Notes: a model not told the origin generated them from the letters alone. A stretch of DNA of 64,000 nt from Fibrobacter sp. UWB11 (GCF_900143015.1 NZ_FSRT01000004.1:1-64000), one strand, 5' to 3'; numbered from the stretch's first letter, positions 5,784 through 13,948 are shown. Numbers and translations are program-made.

Positions 5784-7349
5784 GTGATTTTGAAAAAAAG
5801 GCTGAAAAAGAATCTTTGGTGGTGCATTTTGCGCTTTTTGCCTGTGGCGCTCTTGGCGAGTGCTGCTGACGCTGCGTTGCTTTGGGGGATTCGCTCGTTT
5901 ATGGGGATTCTTCAAGGTGAAACCGTATTTTCGCTTGCGCAATGGTTGGCGCTGATGGTCGTTCTTTCAGTGCTCCGTTTTGTGTTTTTCCTCTTGAAAA
6001 TGAATGTTTCTGAAAAATGGCTTTTCGGAACAGGCGCTTATGTAATGGCTTGGTTCTTGCGGACTCTTCGGTCGCTTTCGCCGCGAGTGTTCCATACGCC
6101 GGAGGGGGATGCTAAGGTTGAGGCTGCTTATGAATCGACTCTAGTGTTGCAGTCCAATGGAGGTGTGTTTTTCCAAGCTGTTCAGGCCGTACTCCAATTG
6201 CTTGTGTTTTTGCCGGTTTTGCTCTATATCTCCTGGCCGCTTACGTTGTTCCTCTTTGTTGTCGTTGTACCTCTTGTGAGCTGGATGCAACGATGCTTGC
6301 ATAAGATGGGACCTGCAGAAGAAGGTGTTTTGACGGAACGCTCGAATTTTCGTGGCTCGCTTTATCTTGCTCGTAAAATTTTCCATCGTTGGAGTTCTCG
6401 GTTCGAACGTAAGGAAGTTTCAAATAATCTGGTAAATCAGTTGCGTGATCTTCGGGATGATGGCCTAGAAGTATCGTTCCGTAAGGGAACTTTATCGCTG
6501 GTGATGGAATCGGTATCGGTTCTCGCGATGATTTTTGTGCTTGCCTTCTGTGCGCTTTTGATTTCGGAAGGCTGGATGGATGGGACGGGGCTTGTTTTGT
6601 TCTGCTCGGCCGTCCTCCTTTGTTATAAACCTGTGAAAGAATGTGCACGTGTGATGCCGCAGGCTCGTTCGGCGATGAGTGCGCTTCATGTTTTGGAAAG
6701 TTTCGAAGCGTTGCCTTCGAAAAAATCGGATTCTAGTTCGGTGAATTTCTGCTGCTCGCCAGATACCGAAAATTTGGAAATTGTCCATGGCGATTTTTCG
6801 TACGAAGGTGCTTTTGAAACACTGTTCAGCAATTTCTCTCTCTGCTGGAATACGAAAAAGCCTGTACTTGTACGTGGTCGCAATGGTGTGGGTAAATCGA
6901 CGTTGTTGCGCTTGCTTGCTGGCCTAGAAGACTGGGATCATGGTAAAATTACTTGTTCTTTGCCTTTCAAAAATAATGTATTCTTTGTTGCGCAGGACTT
7001 GGAATTGCCTCCGCTTCACTTGTTGAAAAAACTTCTTGCACAAACAAATTCTGTTGCGGTTGTCGAATTTGCCCGTGCTGCCCGTGTTGATAAGATTATA
7101 GATAAAGAAGGAATGTCGGGCGGTGAACGTGCTCGTGTTGCTTTGGCCTGGGCACTTGCTTCTGATTGTGCTATGGTCTTGCTTGATGAACCTTTTGCGT
7201 CAGTTGCACTTGTAGACCGCGAACCTCTTTTGACGGCATTCCTCGATACGGCGGAACTTTTGCATAAATGGGTTGTCCTTGTAAGTCACGATGTTTTGAC
7301 TCGTGAATTAGAACAACGTTTTGAAATCGTGGAGATGGATCATGCCTAG
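5784..7349 (+). CDS. ABC transporter, fused membrane and ATPase domains
   Basis: 521 residues with a GTG start. The N-terminal 300 residues hold about five hydrophobic segments (near 13-40, 52-72, 132-165, 242-262, 268-282). The C-terminal ATPase has Walker A GRNGVGKST (about 365-373), a Q-loop AQD, signature MSGGE (444-448), Walker B MVLLDEP and the H-loop VSHD. It is somewhat shorter than typical MsbA-like half-exporters (about 580). It starts an apparent operon with a membrane methyltransferase, waaA and ispH, joined by short overlaps, so a role in lipid or LPS export is possible but unproven. No Shine-Dalgarno sequence is seen. A second possible start is the TTG two codons later. Confidence 0.88.
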   Translation: MILKKRLKKNLWWCILRFLPVALLASAADAALLWGIRSFMGILQGETVFSLAQWLALMVVLSVLRFVFFLLKMNVSEKWLFGTGAYVMAWFLRTLRSLSPRVFHTPEGDAKVEAAYESTLVLQSNGGVFFQAVQAVLQLLVFLPVLLYISWPLTLFLFVVVVPLVSWMQRCLHKMGPAEEGVLTERSNFRGSLYLARKIFHRWSSRFERKEVSNNLVNQLRDLRDDGLEVSFRKGTLSLVMESVSVLAMIFVLAFCALLISEGWMDGTGLVLFCSAVLLCYKPVKECARVMPQARSAMSALHVLESFEALPSKKSDSSSVNFCCSPDTENLEIVHGDFSYEGAFETLFSNFSLCWNTKKPVLVRGRNGVGKSTLLRLLAGLEDWDHGKITCSLPFKNNVFFVAQDLELPPLHLLKKLLAQTNSVAVVEFARAARVDKIIDKEGMSGGERARVALAWALASDCAMVLLDEPFASVALVDREPLLTAFLDTAELLHKWVVLVSHDVLTRELEQRFEIVEMDHA

Positions 7350-7980
7350 TGCAAAGCATGCTGTTTCAACGTTTATGTATCGTTTTCGCGGATATATTTT
7401 GGGGGTGATTGCTATTGCTTTGGTATGTGCCCCTCCGAGTTTTTTTTCGGAACAATTCTGTATAAATGATTGTATCGTGGGCGTTTTTGTTGCGTCCCTG
7501 CTATATGTGGCAAGTGCTCTATTGCGTGTTCGGAGTCGGCAGTTTATTGGCGAACATACTCGCGGTTACGTTCATGATGCAGATGCTCTGGTGACTTGCG
7601 GCCCTTATGCTTGGGTCAGGCATCCGCTTTATATATCCAATACCGGCTTTGCTCTTGGTGTTGCGTTTTTTCATTTGGGCGCATCGCTTTGGACTGTTCC
7701 GTTCATGGTTGTCGTTATTGCGTTTGAAGTTTTTCTTTCTCGAATTGAAGACCGTTTTTTGGAACAGAAATTTGGCGATGTGTGGCGTGCTTGGGCATTG
7801 AAAACCCCTGCGATGTTGCCTCGCTTGAGTGTTTCGCGTGCTTTTTCTTGTGATTCAGTGCACGTTCCTCCGCAAAGAACCTTTTGGCAGGCTTTTTTTG
7901 CGGATTCCTCTACTTGGTTGTGGCTTTTGTTTTGTAATTTGTTACTTGTATTGAGAAAATTGGCGGCTTTCTATGTTTAA
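7342..7980 (+). CDS. Membrane isoprenylcysteine/phospholipid methyltransferase-like protein
   Basis: 212 residues. The ATG at 7342 overlaps the end of the ABC gene by 8 nt and has GGAGA seven nt upstream, which decides the start. There are several membrane spans (about 10-30, 45-62, 100-130, 190-208). The motif CGPYAWVRHPLYISN is the signature of the ICMT/PEMT/NnrU-like membrane methyltransferase fold, in which the Arg-His-Pro loop helps bind S-adenosylmethionine. The substrate cannot be told from sequence. The setting between an ABC exporter and waaA suggests a lipid or cell-envelope substrate. The last 50 residues extend past the usual family core. Confidence 0.75.
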   Translation: MPSAKHAVSTFMYRFRGYILGVIAIALVCAPPSFFSEQFCINDCIVGVFVASLLYVASALLRVRSRQFIGEHTRGYVHDADALVTCGPYAWVRHPLYISNTGFALGVAFFHLGASLWTVPFMVVVIAFEVFLSRIEDRFLEQKFGDVWRAWALKTPAMLPRLSVSRAFSCDSVHVPPQRTFWQAFFADSSTWLWLLFCNLLLVLRKLAAFYV

Positions 7981-9151
7981 GGTAATGGACATTGCGCGTG
8001 AAGCTTTAGGGTCTGTAGCTAAAGTTGCAGCCAAGGTTCCTGTTATAGAAAACAAGTACCATGTGAAAGACCGCTTGCGTGGCCCGTGGCCTAAAGGTCC
8101 GTTCCTTTGGATGCATGGTGCAAGCCTAGGCGAATGTAAGATGCTTCTGAATGTGGCGAAGTATCTCAAGGAAGATTTGCCGAATTGTCCGCGTCTTTTG
8201 GTGACGACGCAAAAAGTCGAAGTGCTTTCGTATATCAAGGAATCGGGTGCTGATGTTGCGGCGTGTATAGCGCCTGCAGATACGCCTACGACGATGAAAT
8301 ACTTTATTTCGTCTGTGAAACCGCTTGGACTTATCCTTGCCGAAAATGAACTTTGGCCCGGTTATCTCTCTTCGATGTTGCAAATTTCGATGCGCCCTTC
8401 CGTGGCCGTTATTTCGGGTCGTTTCCATAGGGCGATTCCTGGAATGGACTATTCGGCGATTGGCTTTGCGAGTATGCAAACCGGATCTGACCTTTCGCGC
8501 TTTTTTAGCGTCTCTGCGCGTGCGAACAATTCGCGCATGATGATTGGCGGTGACTGGAAACTTTTGCCGTGGGTGCGCTCTGGCGAAAACGTTTCGGCTC
8601 CTGAAAATCCGACTGTCGATACATCGTTTATCTCGATGCATATTCAGGAATGGGCAAGCGTTTACCGCATGATTGAATCGTCAATTAAGCGTCAGGAAGC
8701 GGTGGTGCTTGTACCGCGTCGTCTTTCTGAAGTGGCCGATTTTCGCAAGTCGTTGTTGAATCAGGAAATTATCGTTGTTGACTGGCCTAAAGTGCAAAAG
8801 GGAGCCGTATCCATCGTTTCGCAGTTTGGCGTGACGAAAGATGTTTTTGCGGTTTCTAAGTCAGCTGTTGTGGGCGGCTCATTTGCGCGTGGCCTTGGAG
8901 TCCATGATTTTTGGGAACCTCTCCAACGGGGCGTTGCCACTTGCGTGGGGCCGTATGCAGAAGGGCAAAAGGAAACGGTCGCGACACTTGTTCGTGAAGG
9001 CATTATAGCTCAGTTGCAATCGACGGATGGATTCTCTCAACGGAATAAGCCCGATGTTCGCTTGGTACAGACTTTTCTTGCTCACGAAAGTGCGAAAATT
9101 AGCGACTCGTACCAGCAATTGATTGAATTTTTGAAAAATTTGTTAAAGTAA
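7973..9151 (+). CDS. waaA: 3-deoxy-D-manno-octulosonic acid (Kdo) transferase
   Basis: 392 residues, GT-B fold. It transfers Kdo from CMP-Kdo to lipid A precursor at the inner face of the inner membrane. Visible marks are HGASLGE (48-54), whose Glu matches the catalytic base region of WaaA, then ILAENELWP, and near the C-terminus VVGGSFARGLGVHDFWEPL, the CMP-Kdo-binding part with the conserved G-H-EP pattern. The N-terminus begins with an amphipathic stretch rather than the clear membrane anchor of E. coli WaaA. It overlaps the preceding methyltransferase by 8 nt. An alternative ATG lies at 7985. ispH follows after 12 nt, so the genes are likely cotranscribed. Confidence 0.93.
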   Translation: MFKVMDIAREALGSVAKVAAKVPVIENKYHVKDRLRGPWPKGPFLWMHGASLGECKMLLNVAKYLKEDLPNCPRLLVTTQKVEVLSYIKESGADVAACIAPADTPTTMKYFISSVKPLGLILAENELWPGYLSSMLQISMRPSVAVISGRFHRAIPGMDYSAIGFASMQTGSDLSRFFSVSARANNSRMMIGGDWKLLPWVRSGENVSAPENPTVDTSFISMHIQEWASVYRMIESSIKRQEAVVLVPRRLSEVADFRKSLLNQEIIVVDWPKVQKGAVSIVSQFGVTKDVFAVSKSAVVGGSFARGLGVHDFWEPLQRGVATCVGPYAEGQKETVATLVREGIIAQLQSTDGFSQRNKPDVRLVQTFLAHESAKISDSYQQLIEFLKNLLK

Positions 9152-9163
9152 ATTAGGTGAAGT

Positions 9164-10096
9164 ATGAAAAAACTCGTTTTGGCTACCCCTCGTGGATTCT
9201 GCGCTGGAGTGGACCGCGCTATCCATGTCGTTGAAAAAGCAGTCGAAAAGTTTGGTACGCCGATATATGTGCGTCACGAAATCGTGCATAATAAGTTTGT
9301 TGTAGAAACGCTCAAAAGCAAGGGTGTTGTTTTTGTCGATGAACTTGATCAGGTGCCGGAAGGTTCCGTGGTGATTTTCTCGGCTCATGGTGTTGCCGAA
9401 AGCATTTATGAAGAAGCCGAGGCACGTCATTTGAAGGTACTCGATGCTAGCTGCCCTCTGGTGCTCAAGGTTCACTTTAGTGCCAAACGTCATTTCAATG
9501 CCGGCCGCCATATTATTTTGATTGGACACGCTGGACATGCCGAAGTGATTGGAACTCTTGGACAGCTCCCGGAAGGTGCTATTACGCTTATTCGTAACGA
9601 AGCTGATGCTGAAACGGTGCAGGTGCCAGAAGGCAAGGAACTCGCCTACATTACGCAAACGACGCTCTCTGTGGCTGAAACGCGCAAGATTATTGATGCG
9701 CTCAAGAAACGCTTCCCGAATATTATTGGTCCTGAAGCGGGTGATCTCTGCTATGCAACGGGTAACCGTCAGGCTGCGGTCCTGGCACTCTGCTCTGAGG
9801 TCGATATGCTTTTGGTCGTCGGGGCAAAGAACTCGTCTAATTCGTCGCGCTTGATGGAACTGGGGCTTGAACAGGGCCTCCCGAGCCATCTGATTGCTGA
9901 TGTAAACGACCTGGATTCGTCATGGTTCGATGGAATTGAAACGGTCGGACTTTCGAGCGGGGCTAGCGCACCGGAAGTGCTGGTTCAGGGTGTTGTCGAT
10001 TGGCTGAAAGAAAAATTTGGGCCCATTGAAGTCCGAAATCTTGTAAAATTAGTGGAAAATACCAAGTTTAATTTGCCAAAGGCACTGCAAGATTAA
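9164..10096 (+). CDS. ispH: 4-hydroxy-3-methylbut-2-enyl diphosphate reductase
   Basis: The last step of the non-mevalonate isoprenoid route: an iron-sulfur enzyme making IPP and DMAPP. 310 residues, the usual size. The three cluster-binding cysteines are present in their family contexts: Cys13 in PRGFCAGVDRA, Cys97 in DASCPLV and Cys196 in DLCYATGNRQ. The His residues in RHEIVHN and SAHGV and the C-terminal SGASAPE motif are also intact. It sits 12 nt after waaA. The pathway supplies precursors for menaquinone (see mqnC) and undecaprenyl carriers used in envelope synthesis. Confidence 0.97.
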   Translation: MKKLVLATPRGFCAGVDRAIHVVEKAVEKFGTPIYVRHEIVHNKFVVETLKSKGVVFVDELDQVPEGSVVIFSAHGVAESIYEEAEARHLKVLDASCPLVLKVHFSAKRHFNAGRHIILIGHAGHAEVIGTLGQLPEGAITLIRNEADAETVQVPEGKELAYITQTTLSVAETRKIIDALKKRFPNIIGPEAGDLCYATGNRQAAVLALCSEVDMLLVVGAKNSSNSSRLMELGLEQGLPSHLIADVNDLDSSWFDGIETVGLSSGASAPEVLVQGVVDWLKEKFGPIEVRNLVKLVENTKFNLPKALQD

Positions 10097-10105
10097 ACTT
10101 TAGCC

Positions 10106-10134
10106 TTGACAATTTTGAAATTTTTAGCTAAAAT
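10106..10134 (+). promoter_or_regulatory. Promoter of rpmB
   Basis: TTGACA, a 17-nt spacer, then TAAAAT, giving a predicted start about 20 nt before the rpmB ATG. rpmB therefore has its own promoter even though it follows ispH closely. Confidence 0.85.
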
Positions 10135-10163
10135 TGCTGCCTGTAAAAACAACGGAGTTTAAT

Positions 10164-10385
10164 ATGAGCCGCATTTGTGAAGTCACCGGCAAAGCCGGTC
10201 TCGTGGGCAACATGGTTTCCCACTCTAATCGTAAGAAGTTGATCAAGCAGCTTCCGAACCTCCAGAAGAAGCGCTTCTACATTCCTGAAGAAGACCGCTG
10301 GGTGACCCTCCGCGTTAGCGCTGCTGGTCTCCGCACGATCAGCAAGCTTGGCATCCAGGCTGTTGCTCAGGAACTCGGAATCTAA
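10164..10385 (+). CDS. rpmB: 50S ribosomal protein L28
   Basis: 73 residues, starting MSRICEVTGKAGLVGNMVSH, the recognisable L28 N-terminus, with basic middle and the TLRVSAAGLRTISKLG segment typical of the family. It is a component of the large ribosomal subunit near the tRNA exit site. The ATG at 10164 is chosen because CGGAG lies 8 nt upstream and the longer frame starts inside the promoter. Of the zinc-binding cysteines found in some L28 proteins only Cys5 is present, so it is of the zinc-free type. It is followed by a strong terminator and appears to be a single-gene unit. Confidence 0.97.
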   Translation: MSRICEVTGKAGLVGNMVSHSNRKKLIKQLPNLQKKRFYIPEEDRWVTLRVSAAGLRTISKLGIQAVAQELGI

Positions 10386-10409
10386 TTTTTTAGATTAAAG
10401 GTTTGACGA

Positions 10410-10440
10410 AAGCCGCTATGCTCTGCATGGCGGTCTTTTG
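10410..10440 (+). terminator. Terminator of rpmB
   Basis: The 10-bp stem GCCGCTATGC / GCATGGCGGT (two G-U pairs) with loop TCT is followed by CTTTT. Confidence 0.85.
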
Positions 10441-10462
10441 TGTATTTATTGACGTTGGCTTT

Positions 10463-10490
10463 GTCACCCCGCACTTGTTGCGGGGTCGCC
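10463..10490. repeat. Dispersed palindromic element (GTCACCCCG type)
   Basis: GTCACCCCGCACTTGTTGCG followed by GGGTCGCC and then TTTTTT. The stem plus T run could also end transcription from the left. The same core recurs at 38221. Confidence 0.75.
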
Positions 10491-10500
10491 TTTTTTATAC

Positions 10501-10528
10501 AAAAAAGCCCCGGTGCTGAAACCGAGGC
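10501..10528 (-). terminator. Terminator of the exonuclease-acyltransferase unit
   Basis: Minus strand: 8-bp stem GCCTCGGT / ACCGGGGC with a 6-nt loop, then six T. It follows the stop of the exonuclease gene on that strand. Confidence 0.8.
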
Positions 10529-10540
10529 GGAGTTTGTAAA

Positions 10541-10570
10541 GAGGAGATTCCCGGTCAAGCCGGGAATGAC
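10541..10570. repeat. Dispersed palindromic element (ATTCCCGG type)
   Basis: GAGATTCCCGGTCAAGCCGG followed by GAATGAC. The same arms occur in reverse order at 60064. It lies 10 nt from the exonuclease stop codon. Confidence 0.7.
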
Positions 10571-10579
10571 AAGTACTGT

Positions 10580-11227
10580 CTACTTCCTGATAAACTGCGG
10601 GACGCCTTTGTACTTGGCCATGGCCTGCATGATGCTCCCCATTTCCCATTCCTTTTCTTTAAGGCGGCGGCGGAGGAGGGCTACGAACACTTCCATGAGC
10701 ATTTCGCAGTCGTACACGGAGCGGTGCATCTTTTCTTCATCGATGGTCATCGAGATTTCACCGCGCTTCATGAACATGTTGGCCATGAAACCGAGCTTGT
10801 GGTTTGCGAGTTCCGGCATGATGGTTTTGGAAATGGCGAGGCTATCGACGACGGGGTTGCCTGGTGTGAACTGCGGGTTCTGTTCGTAGGCGGTACGCAA
10901 GAAGCTCGCATCGAAGTTTGCGTTGTGAGCGAGCAAGATGGAGCCCGGGCCGCAGAATGCGGTGAACTGCTTGAGCGCTTCGCCGACCGGAGGTGCGTTT
11001 TCGACCATCTTGTCGGTAATGTGGTTCACGTTCGTAGCTTCGGCGGGAATGAGCATGTTGGGCTTTACCAGCGTGTCAAATTCCGAGATGAGCTTCGGGA
11101 CTACGCGACCGTTTTTCACTTCTACAGTGAACTTTACGGCGCCAATTTCAATGATTTCGTCTTTGCGGTTAACAAGACCAGTCGTTTCTAAGTCGAATGC
11201 GACGAATTTTGGAGGTAATGCGATCAC
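10580..11227 (-). CDS. DnaQ-like 3'-5' exonuclease (DEDDh)
   Basis: 215 residues. Exo I is FDLETTGL (about 8-15), Exo II lies in HNANFDASFLR, and Exo III is the H-x4-D in HRSVYDCEM, so the DEDDh active site is complete. The family includes the proofreading epsilon subunit of DNA polymerase III, RNase T and oligoribonuclease-like enzymes. This protein lacks an obvious clamp-binding tail I can identify, so epsilon or an accessory repair nuclease are both possible. A second, shorter DEDDh protein lies at 59425. The GTG start overlaps the upstream acyltransferase stop by 4 nt (GTGA), a translational coupling arrangement. Confidence 0.88.
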   Translation of the reverse strand: MIALPPKFVAFDLETTGLVNRKDEIIEIGAVKFTVEVKNGRVVPKLISEFDTLVKPNMLIPAEATNVNHITDKMVENAPPVGEALKQFTAFCGPGSILLAHNANFDASFLRTAYEQNPQFTPGNPVVDSLAISKTIMPELANHKLGFMANMFMKRGEISMTIDEEKMHRSVYDCEMLMEVFVALLRRRLKEKEWEMGSIMQAMAKYKGVPQFIRK

Positions 11228-11769
11228 GGCTGTGTTTCCTTATTTTGAATATTTTCGGGCAAAAGATACTTAATTTCGATGTCAATAGCTGTCAACGGGA
11301 GCGGAATTATGAAATTATCCCACCCGTTCAGTCGAAAATGCCTGCCGTACTTGATGCAAAAAAGCCAGAGGGGGCGCTCGCTTGCCTTGGAAAGCCAAAG
11401 CGAGCCAGGTTTCACCTGGAGTGCCGGCCCGTGCGGGCCGTCGAGCGCCATGCCGACAAAGCGGCCTTCTTTGAGCGACTTGAGTAGGTGGCGGACGTTT
11501 GTTGCCCCGTGTGTGTCGGAACCGCGCGTGACTTCGTAGTGGAGTTGCTTGGCCGCTTGGGCGAAGAATTCCCCGTCACTAGATTCCGAGACGAGAATGT
11601 GGACGTTCTTGTCCTTGAAGGCTGCGCAGCTTGCGAGCAGGTCCTTGTGCCACAGTCCGAGGATGCCGGGCCGGAAGTCTTCTGGGACGCGAAGGCGGAT
11701 GCGGAGACTCCTCATCCAGAGGGCGCCGAGCGTCGCAAGTAGTTTGGTCTTAATCGAGGGCTGTTTCAC
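11224..11769 (-). CDS. Lysophospholipid acyltransferase-like protein (DUF374)
   Basis: 181 residues. The pattern LGLWHKD, SESSDGE, VTRGSDTHGATNVRHLLKSL and ALDGPHGPALQVKPG matches DUF374 proteins, which are related to acyltransferases of lipid A and phospholipid synthesis. The WHKD His-Asp would be the equivalent of the acyltransferase HX4D site. It is shorter than many relatives (about 210-230). The GTG start at 11769 has no clear ribosome site. It is coupled to the exonuclease by a 4-nt overlap. A membrane-associated lipid-modifying role is inferred from family only. Confidence 0.8.
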   Translation of the reverse strand: MKQPSIKTKLLATLGALWMRSLRIRLRVPEDFRPGILGLWHKDLLASCAAFKDKNVHILVSESSDGEFFAQAAKQLHYEVTRGSDTHGATNVRHLLKSLKEGRFVGMALDGPHGPALQVKPGSLWLSKASERPLWLFCIKYGRHFRLNGWDNFIIPLPLTAIDIEIKYLLPENIQNKETQP

Positions 11770-11843
11770 GCGTAAAAAATAGGTAATGGAGGGGGTCTAA
11801 ACAATGAAAATGAATTTTTTTTGACTTTTTTTACTTTGCCCCC

Positions 11844-11872
11844 TTGTATAAGTTCAAATAAATACTTATATT
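11844..11872 (+). promoter_or_regulatory. Promoter of tRNA-Cys
   Basis: TTGTAT, a 17-nt spacer, then TATATT, ending 14 nt before the tRNA. The -35 is weak, but the -10 matches that of the other tRNA genes here. Confidence 0.6.
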
Positions 11873-11886
11873 GCGTCTGCAATTAT

Positions 11887-11959
11887 GGCGACGTACCCAA
11901 GTTGGTAAGGGGCGAGTCTGCAAAACTCTTATTCGGCGGTTCGAGTCCGCCCGTTGCCT
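11887..11959 (+). tRNA. tRNA-Cys (anticodon GCA)
   Basis: GGCGACG pairs with CGTTGCC, the anticodon loop CTGCAAA gives GCA, the T arm is GGCGG-TTCGAGT-CCGCC, and the discriminator is U, the identity base for cysteine. No CCA is encoded. Confidence 0.95.
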
Positions 11960-11967
11960 CTGAAAAA

Positions 11968-11995
11968 CCCTTCTGTGAAAGCAGAAGGGCTTTTT
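11968..11995 (+). terminator. Terminator of tRNA-Cys
   Basis: An 8-bp stem CCCTTCTG / CAGAAGGG with a 6-nt loop, followed by C and five T. Confidence 0.85.
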
Positions 11996-12057
11996 GTTTG
12001 TTCTTGTTTGTTTTCGCGGGAGTCGCGCATTCGGTAAAAAATACCTGCGTGCTCAAA

Positions 12058-12088
12058 TAAAAATGCCCGCGCACTTAACGTGGCGGGC
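12058..12088 (-). terminator. Terminator of the AT-hook-like gene
   Basis: Minus strand: GCCCGCCAC and GTGCGCGGGC pair around a short loop with one bulge, then ATTTTT. It follows the stop at 12097. Confidence 0.75.
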
Positions 12089-12096
12089 TGTGAAAC

Positions 12097-12738
12097 TTAT
12101 TCTGCCGGCGGAAGCGGATTCTTGCGGGGACGGCCGCGAGGACGCTTGACAGGCATTTCGGCGGCAGCTTCCGGGTGCAGAGCCTTGTTCTTTGCCATGA
12201 GCGCTTCGCGAATCTTTTTGGCGCGCTCTTCGATGCGCTGGCGTGCGAGGTCTGCTGCAGAGACGATTACGGTTTTTGGCTTGTCGCCCGGTTTAACTCC
12301 GAACGAGCCCTTGAGGACGCGTCCAGAAGGTGGTTTGGGCGGTTCTGAAATGACGCTCTTGAGCACTCGTTTGGGCGGTTCTGTGGGCGTTGCTTGCACG
12401 GGGGCTTTCTTGACTTCGGCATCTTCGCTCTTCGGTGCATTGGCGTGAATCTTCTTTAGGATGCTCTTGATTTCGGCATCGTTTTCAGATTCTTGAGACT
12501 TGGAAGAGTCGGCCTTGTTGTATTTGGCCGCAAGCGAATTGAACTTGGCTTTTTCGTTTTGCTCTTTGAGCTTTTGGCGTTCTCGCTTGGACGGGCGTTT
12601 TGCGCCGTTGTGCTTTTTACCGATAAATTTTTTCTCTTTGCTTTCCGAGTTTTTGATGATTTCTTCATCGGAAAGACCACGCAGTTCGGGCGGAACTTCA
12701 GTGATTTGAAGAGCCTCTTTTCTAGTGGAATCAGTCAT
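12097..12738 (-). CDS. Charged, low-complexity protein with AT-hook-like C-terminus
   Basis: 213 residues, rich in Lys, Glu, Ala, Pro and Ser, with no predicted compact domain that I recognise. The C-terminus carries KRPRGRPRKNP, a close match to the AT-hook (GRP core), which binds the minor groove of AT-rich DNA in nucleoid and chromatin proteins. A basic stretch KRPSKRERQKLKEQ lies near residue 47. A short helical segment around 165-185 (ARQRIEERAKKIREALMAK) may form a coil. A DNA- or RNA-binding, nucleoid-associated role is an inference from these features alone. It is a single-gene unit with its own terminator. Confidence 0.75.
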   Translation of the reverse strand: MTDSTRKEALQITEVPPELRGLSDEEIIKNSESKEKKFIGKKHNGAKRPSKRERQKLKEQNEKAKFNSLAAKYNKADSSKSQESENDAEIKSILKKIHANAPKSEDAEVKKAPVQATPTEPPKRVLKSVISEPPKPPSGRVLKGSFGVKPGDKPKTVIVSAADLARQRIEERAKKIREALMAKNKALHPEAAAEMPVKRPRGRPRKNPLPPAE

Positions 12739-12887
12739 GATTTCTGGGTCTTTAAGCGGTTTTTAGCTTTGTCAAGGTTTTTTTTGCACTTTTTTTGCAA
12801 AAAATCTGAGAAAAATTTAAAAAAATTTAAAAAAAATGCTTGTCAAGGTCTAGAAAAAAAATTCTTTATGGACTATTTTTGGTGTAC

Positions 12888-13550
12888 ATGCTTCGGTTTA
12901 CACAAGAAATATCTCTCGCTTTGCGCTCTATCGCTAATGAAGAAGAGTCGCATGAAATGTCTAAGAAGGCTAGGGAGCAATTTGAATTTCTCGGAATCAG
13001 ATTGGTTCCCCGTCGTGAAGTCACGTACCCGATTTTCGACAAGTACCCGCCAAAGGACGGGGACGAACTCGTATCGAGGGTTGAGGACATGTGGGCACAG
13101 CCGTATAGGGAATTCCAGTACGCGGCTTGTGACTACCTGTTCCGTCATCGTGTGCTTCTCGGTGGCCAGCATTTGAATTTTTTGAAAAAGCTCATCAAGA
13201 CTAGGGCTTGGCGCGACACTGTTGATACCCTCGCTTCTTGCGTTTTGGGTGACTTGGCGCTCCGTTTGCCTGCGCTGCGTACAAAAATTGCATCCTGGAT
13301 CCGTGACCCGAATATCTGGGTTCGCCGTAGTGCGATCATCTTCCAGGTGCAGTACAAGGACCGCACGGATTGGCCGCTTTTGCGCCAGTTCTGCCTCACT
13401 TGCGCGAAGGACGACGACTATTACATTCGCAATGGCATTGGTCGTGCTCTTTCGGAATACGCACGAATTAATCCGACGGAAGTACGTCGCTTTGTCCAAG
13501 ACAACGCGTTTGCTGAACAAACGGCTCAGGAAATTCTCCGCCTCATTTAA
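12888..13550 (+). CDS. DNA alkylation repair protein, AlkD-like
   Basis: 220 residues built of helical HEAT-like repeats. RAWRDTVDTLAS has the Trp and Asp spaced as in the AlkD lesion pocket, and NIWVRRSAIIFQ carries the conserved Arg of the same family, which excises bulky or charged N3- and N7-alkyl purines without base flipping. The ATG at 12888 is preceded 8 nt upstream by TATTTT with no Shine-Dalgarno sequence, so the mRNA may be leaderless. The longer frame starting at 12840 would lie in the promoter. Overall length is close to known AlkD proteins (about 235). Confidence 0.85.
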   Translation: MLRFTQEISLALRSIANEEESHEMSKKAREQFEFLGIRLVPRREVTYPIFDKYPPKDGDELVSRVEDMWAQPYREFQYAACDYLFRHRVLLGGQHLNFLKKLIKTRAWRDTVDTLASCVLGDLALRLPALRTKIASWIRDPNIWVRRSAIIFQVQYKDRTDWPLLRQFCLTCAKDDDYYIRNGIGRALSEYARINPTEVRRFVQDNAFAEQTAQEILRLI

Positions 13551-13600
13551 GTGTGGTATTGACGGGGTAATCGCAAAAATTTGCGAATTTCCGGCTTTTA

Positions 13601-13628
13601 AAGACTCTCGAAAGAGGGTCTTTTTTTT
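13601..13628 (+). terminator. Terminator of the AlkD-like gene
   Basis: The 7-bp stem GACTCTC / GAGGGTC (one G-U pair) with a GAAA tetraloop is followed by eight T. Confidence 0.9.
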
Positions 13629-13634
13629 GTGTAT

Positions 13635-13665
13635 TGTCATGCCCGCCACCGAGCGGGCATCTCCC
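13635..13665. repeat. Dispersed palindromic element (GTCATGCCCGCC type)
   Basis: TGTCATGCCCGCCACCGAGC followed by GGGCATCTCCC: a palindrome with the same GTCAT and ATCTCC edges as those at 13839 and 30538. It lies in the convergent gap after the AlkD-like gene. Confidence 0.75.
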
Positions 13666-13812
13666 TTATTTACTTTTCTTTTCGGCTTTCGTTTTTTCCT
13701 TTAGCGGAAAGGCGAACTTGCCTTGAAGGACGCAACCTTTTGCCCCCGGGTCACATTCCTGTTTGCGTTTTTCGCAAAACGTCTCGTTGAGGTATTTACA
13801 TTCCCAGCTCAT
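13666..13812 (-). CDS. 48-residue Cys-rich miniprotein
   Basis: The minus-strand ATG at 13812 is preceded by AAGGAG at ideal spacing. The product begins MSWECKYLNETFCEKRKQEC and continues DPGAKGCVLQGKF, ending in a Lys-rich tail. Four cysteines (5, 13, 20, 27) at near-regular spacing and the Gly-Cys-Val-Leu motif look like a small metal-binding or iron-sulfur module. I believe similar short Ser-Trp-(Asp/Glu)-Cys proteins occur in other anaerobes, but this was not searched. The gene was missed by a length cutoff. Palindromic elements lie on both sides of it. Confidence 0.75.
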   Translation of the reverse strand: MSWECKYLNETFCEKRKQECDPGAKGCVLQGKFAFPLKEKTKAEKKSK

Positions 13813-13838
13813 AAGAATCTCCTTCTTTAAGTGAGTTT

Positions 13839-13869
13839 GTCATGCCCCACGTTGATGGGGCATCTCCTT
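13839..13869. repeat. Dispersed palindromic element (GTCATGCCCC type)
   Basis: TGTCATGCCCCACGTTGATG followed by GGGCATCTCCTT, a hairpin of the same design as at 13635, upstream of the Cys-rich miniprotein. Confidence 0.75.
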
Positions 13870-13948
13870 TAATTTAAACAAAAAGCGGGCAAATAAGTCT
13901 ATAATTTTGAGCTGAAAATGGTCTAATTAAAATGTATATTGCTTGTAA

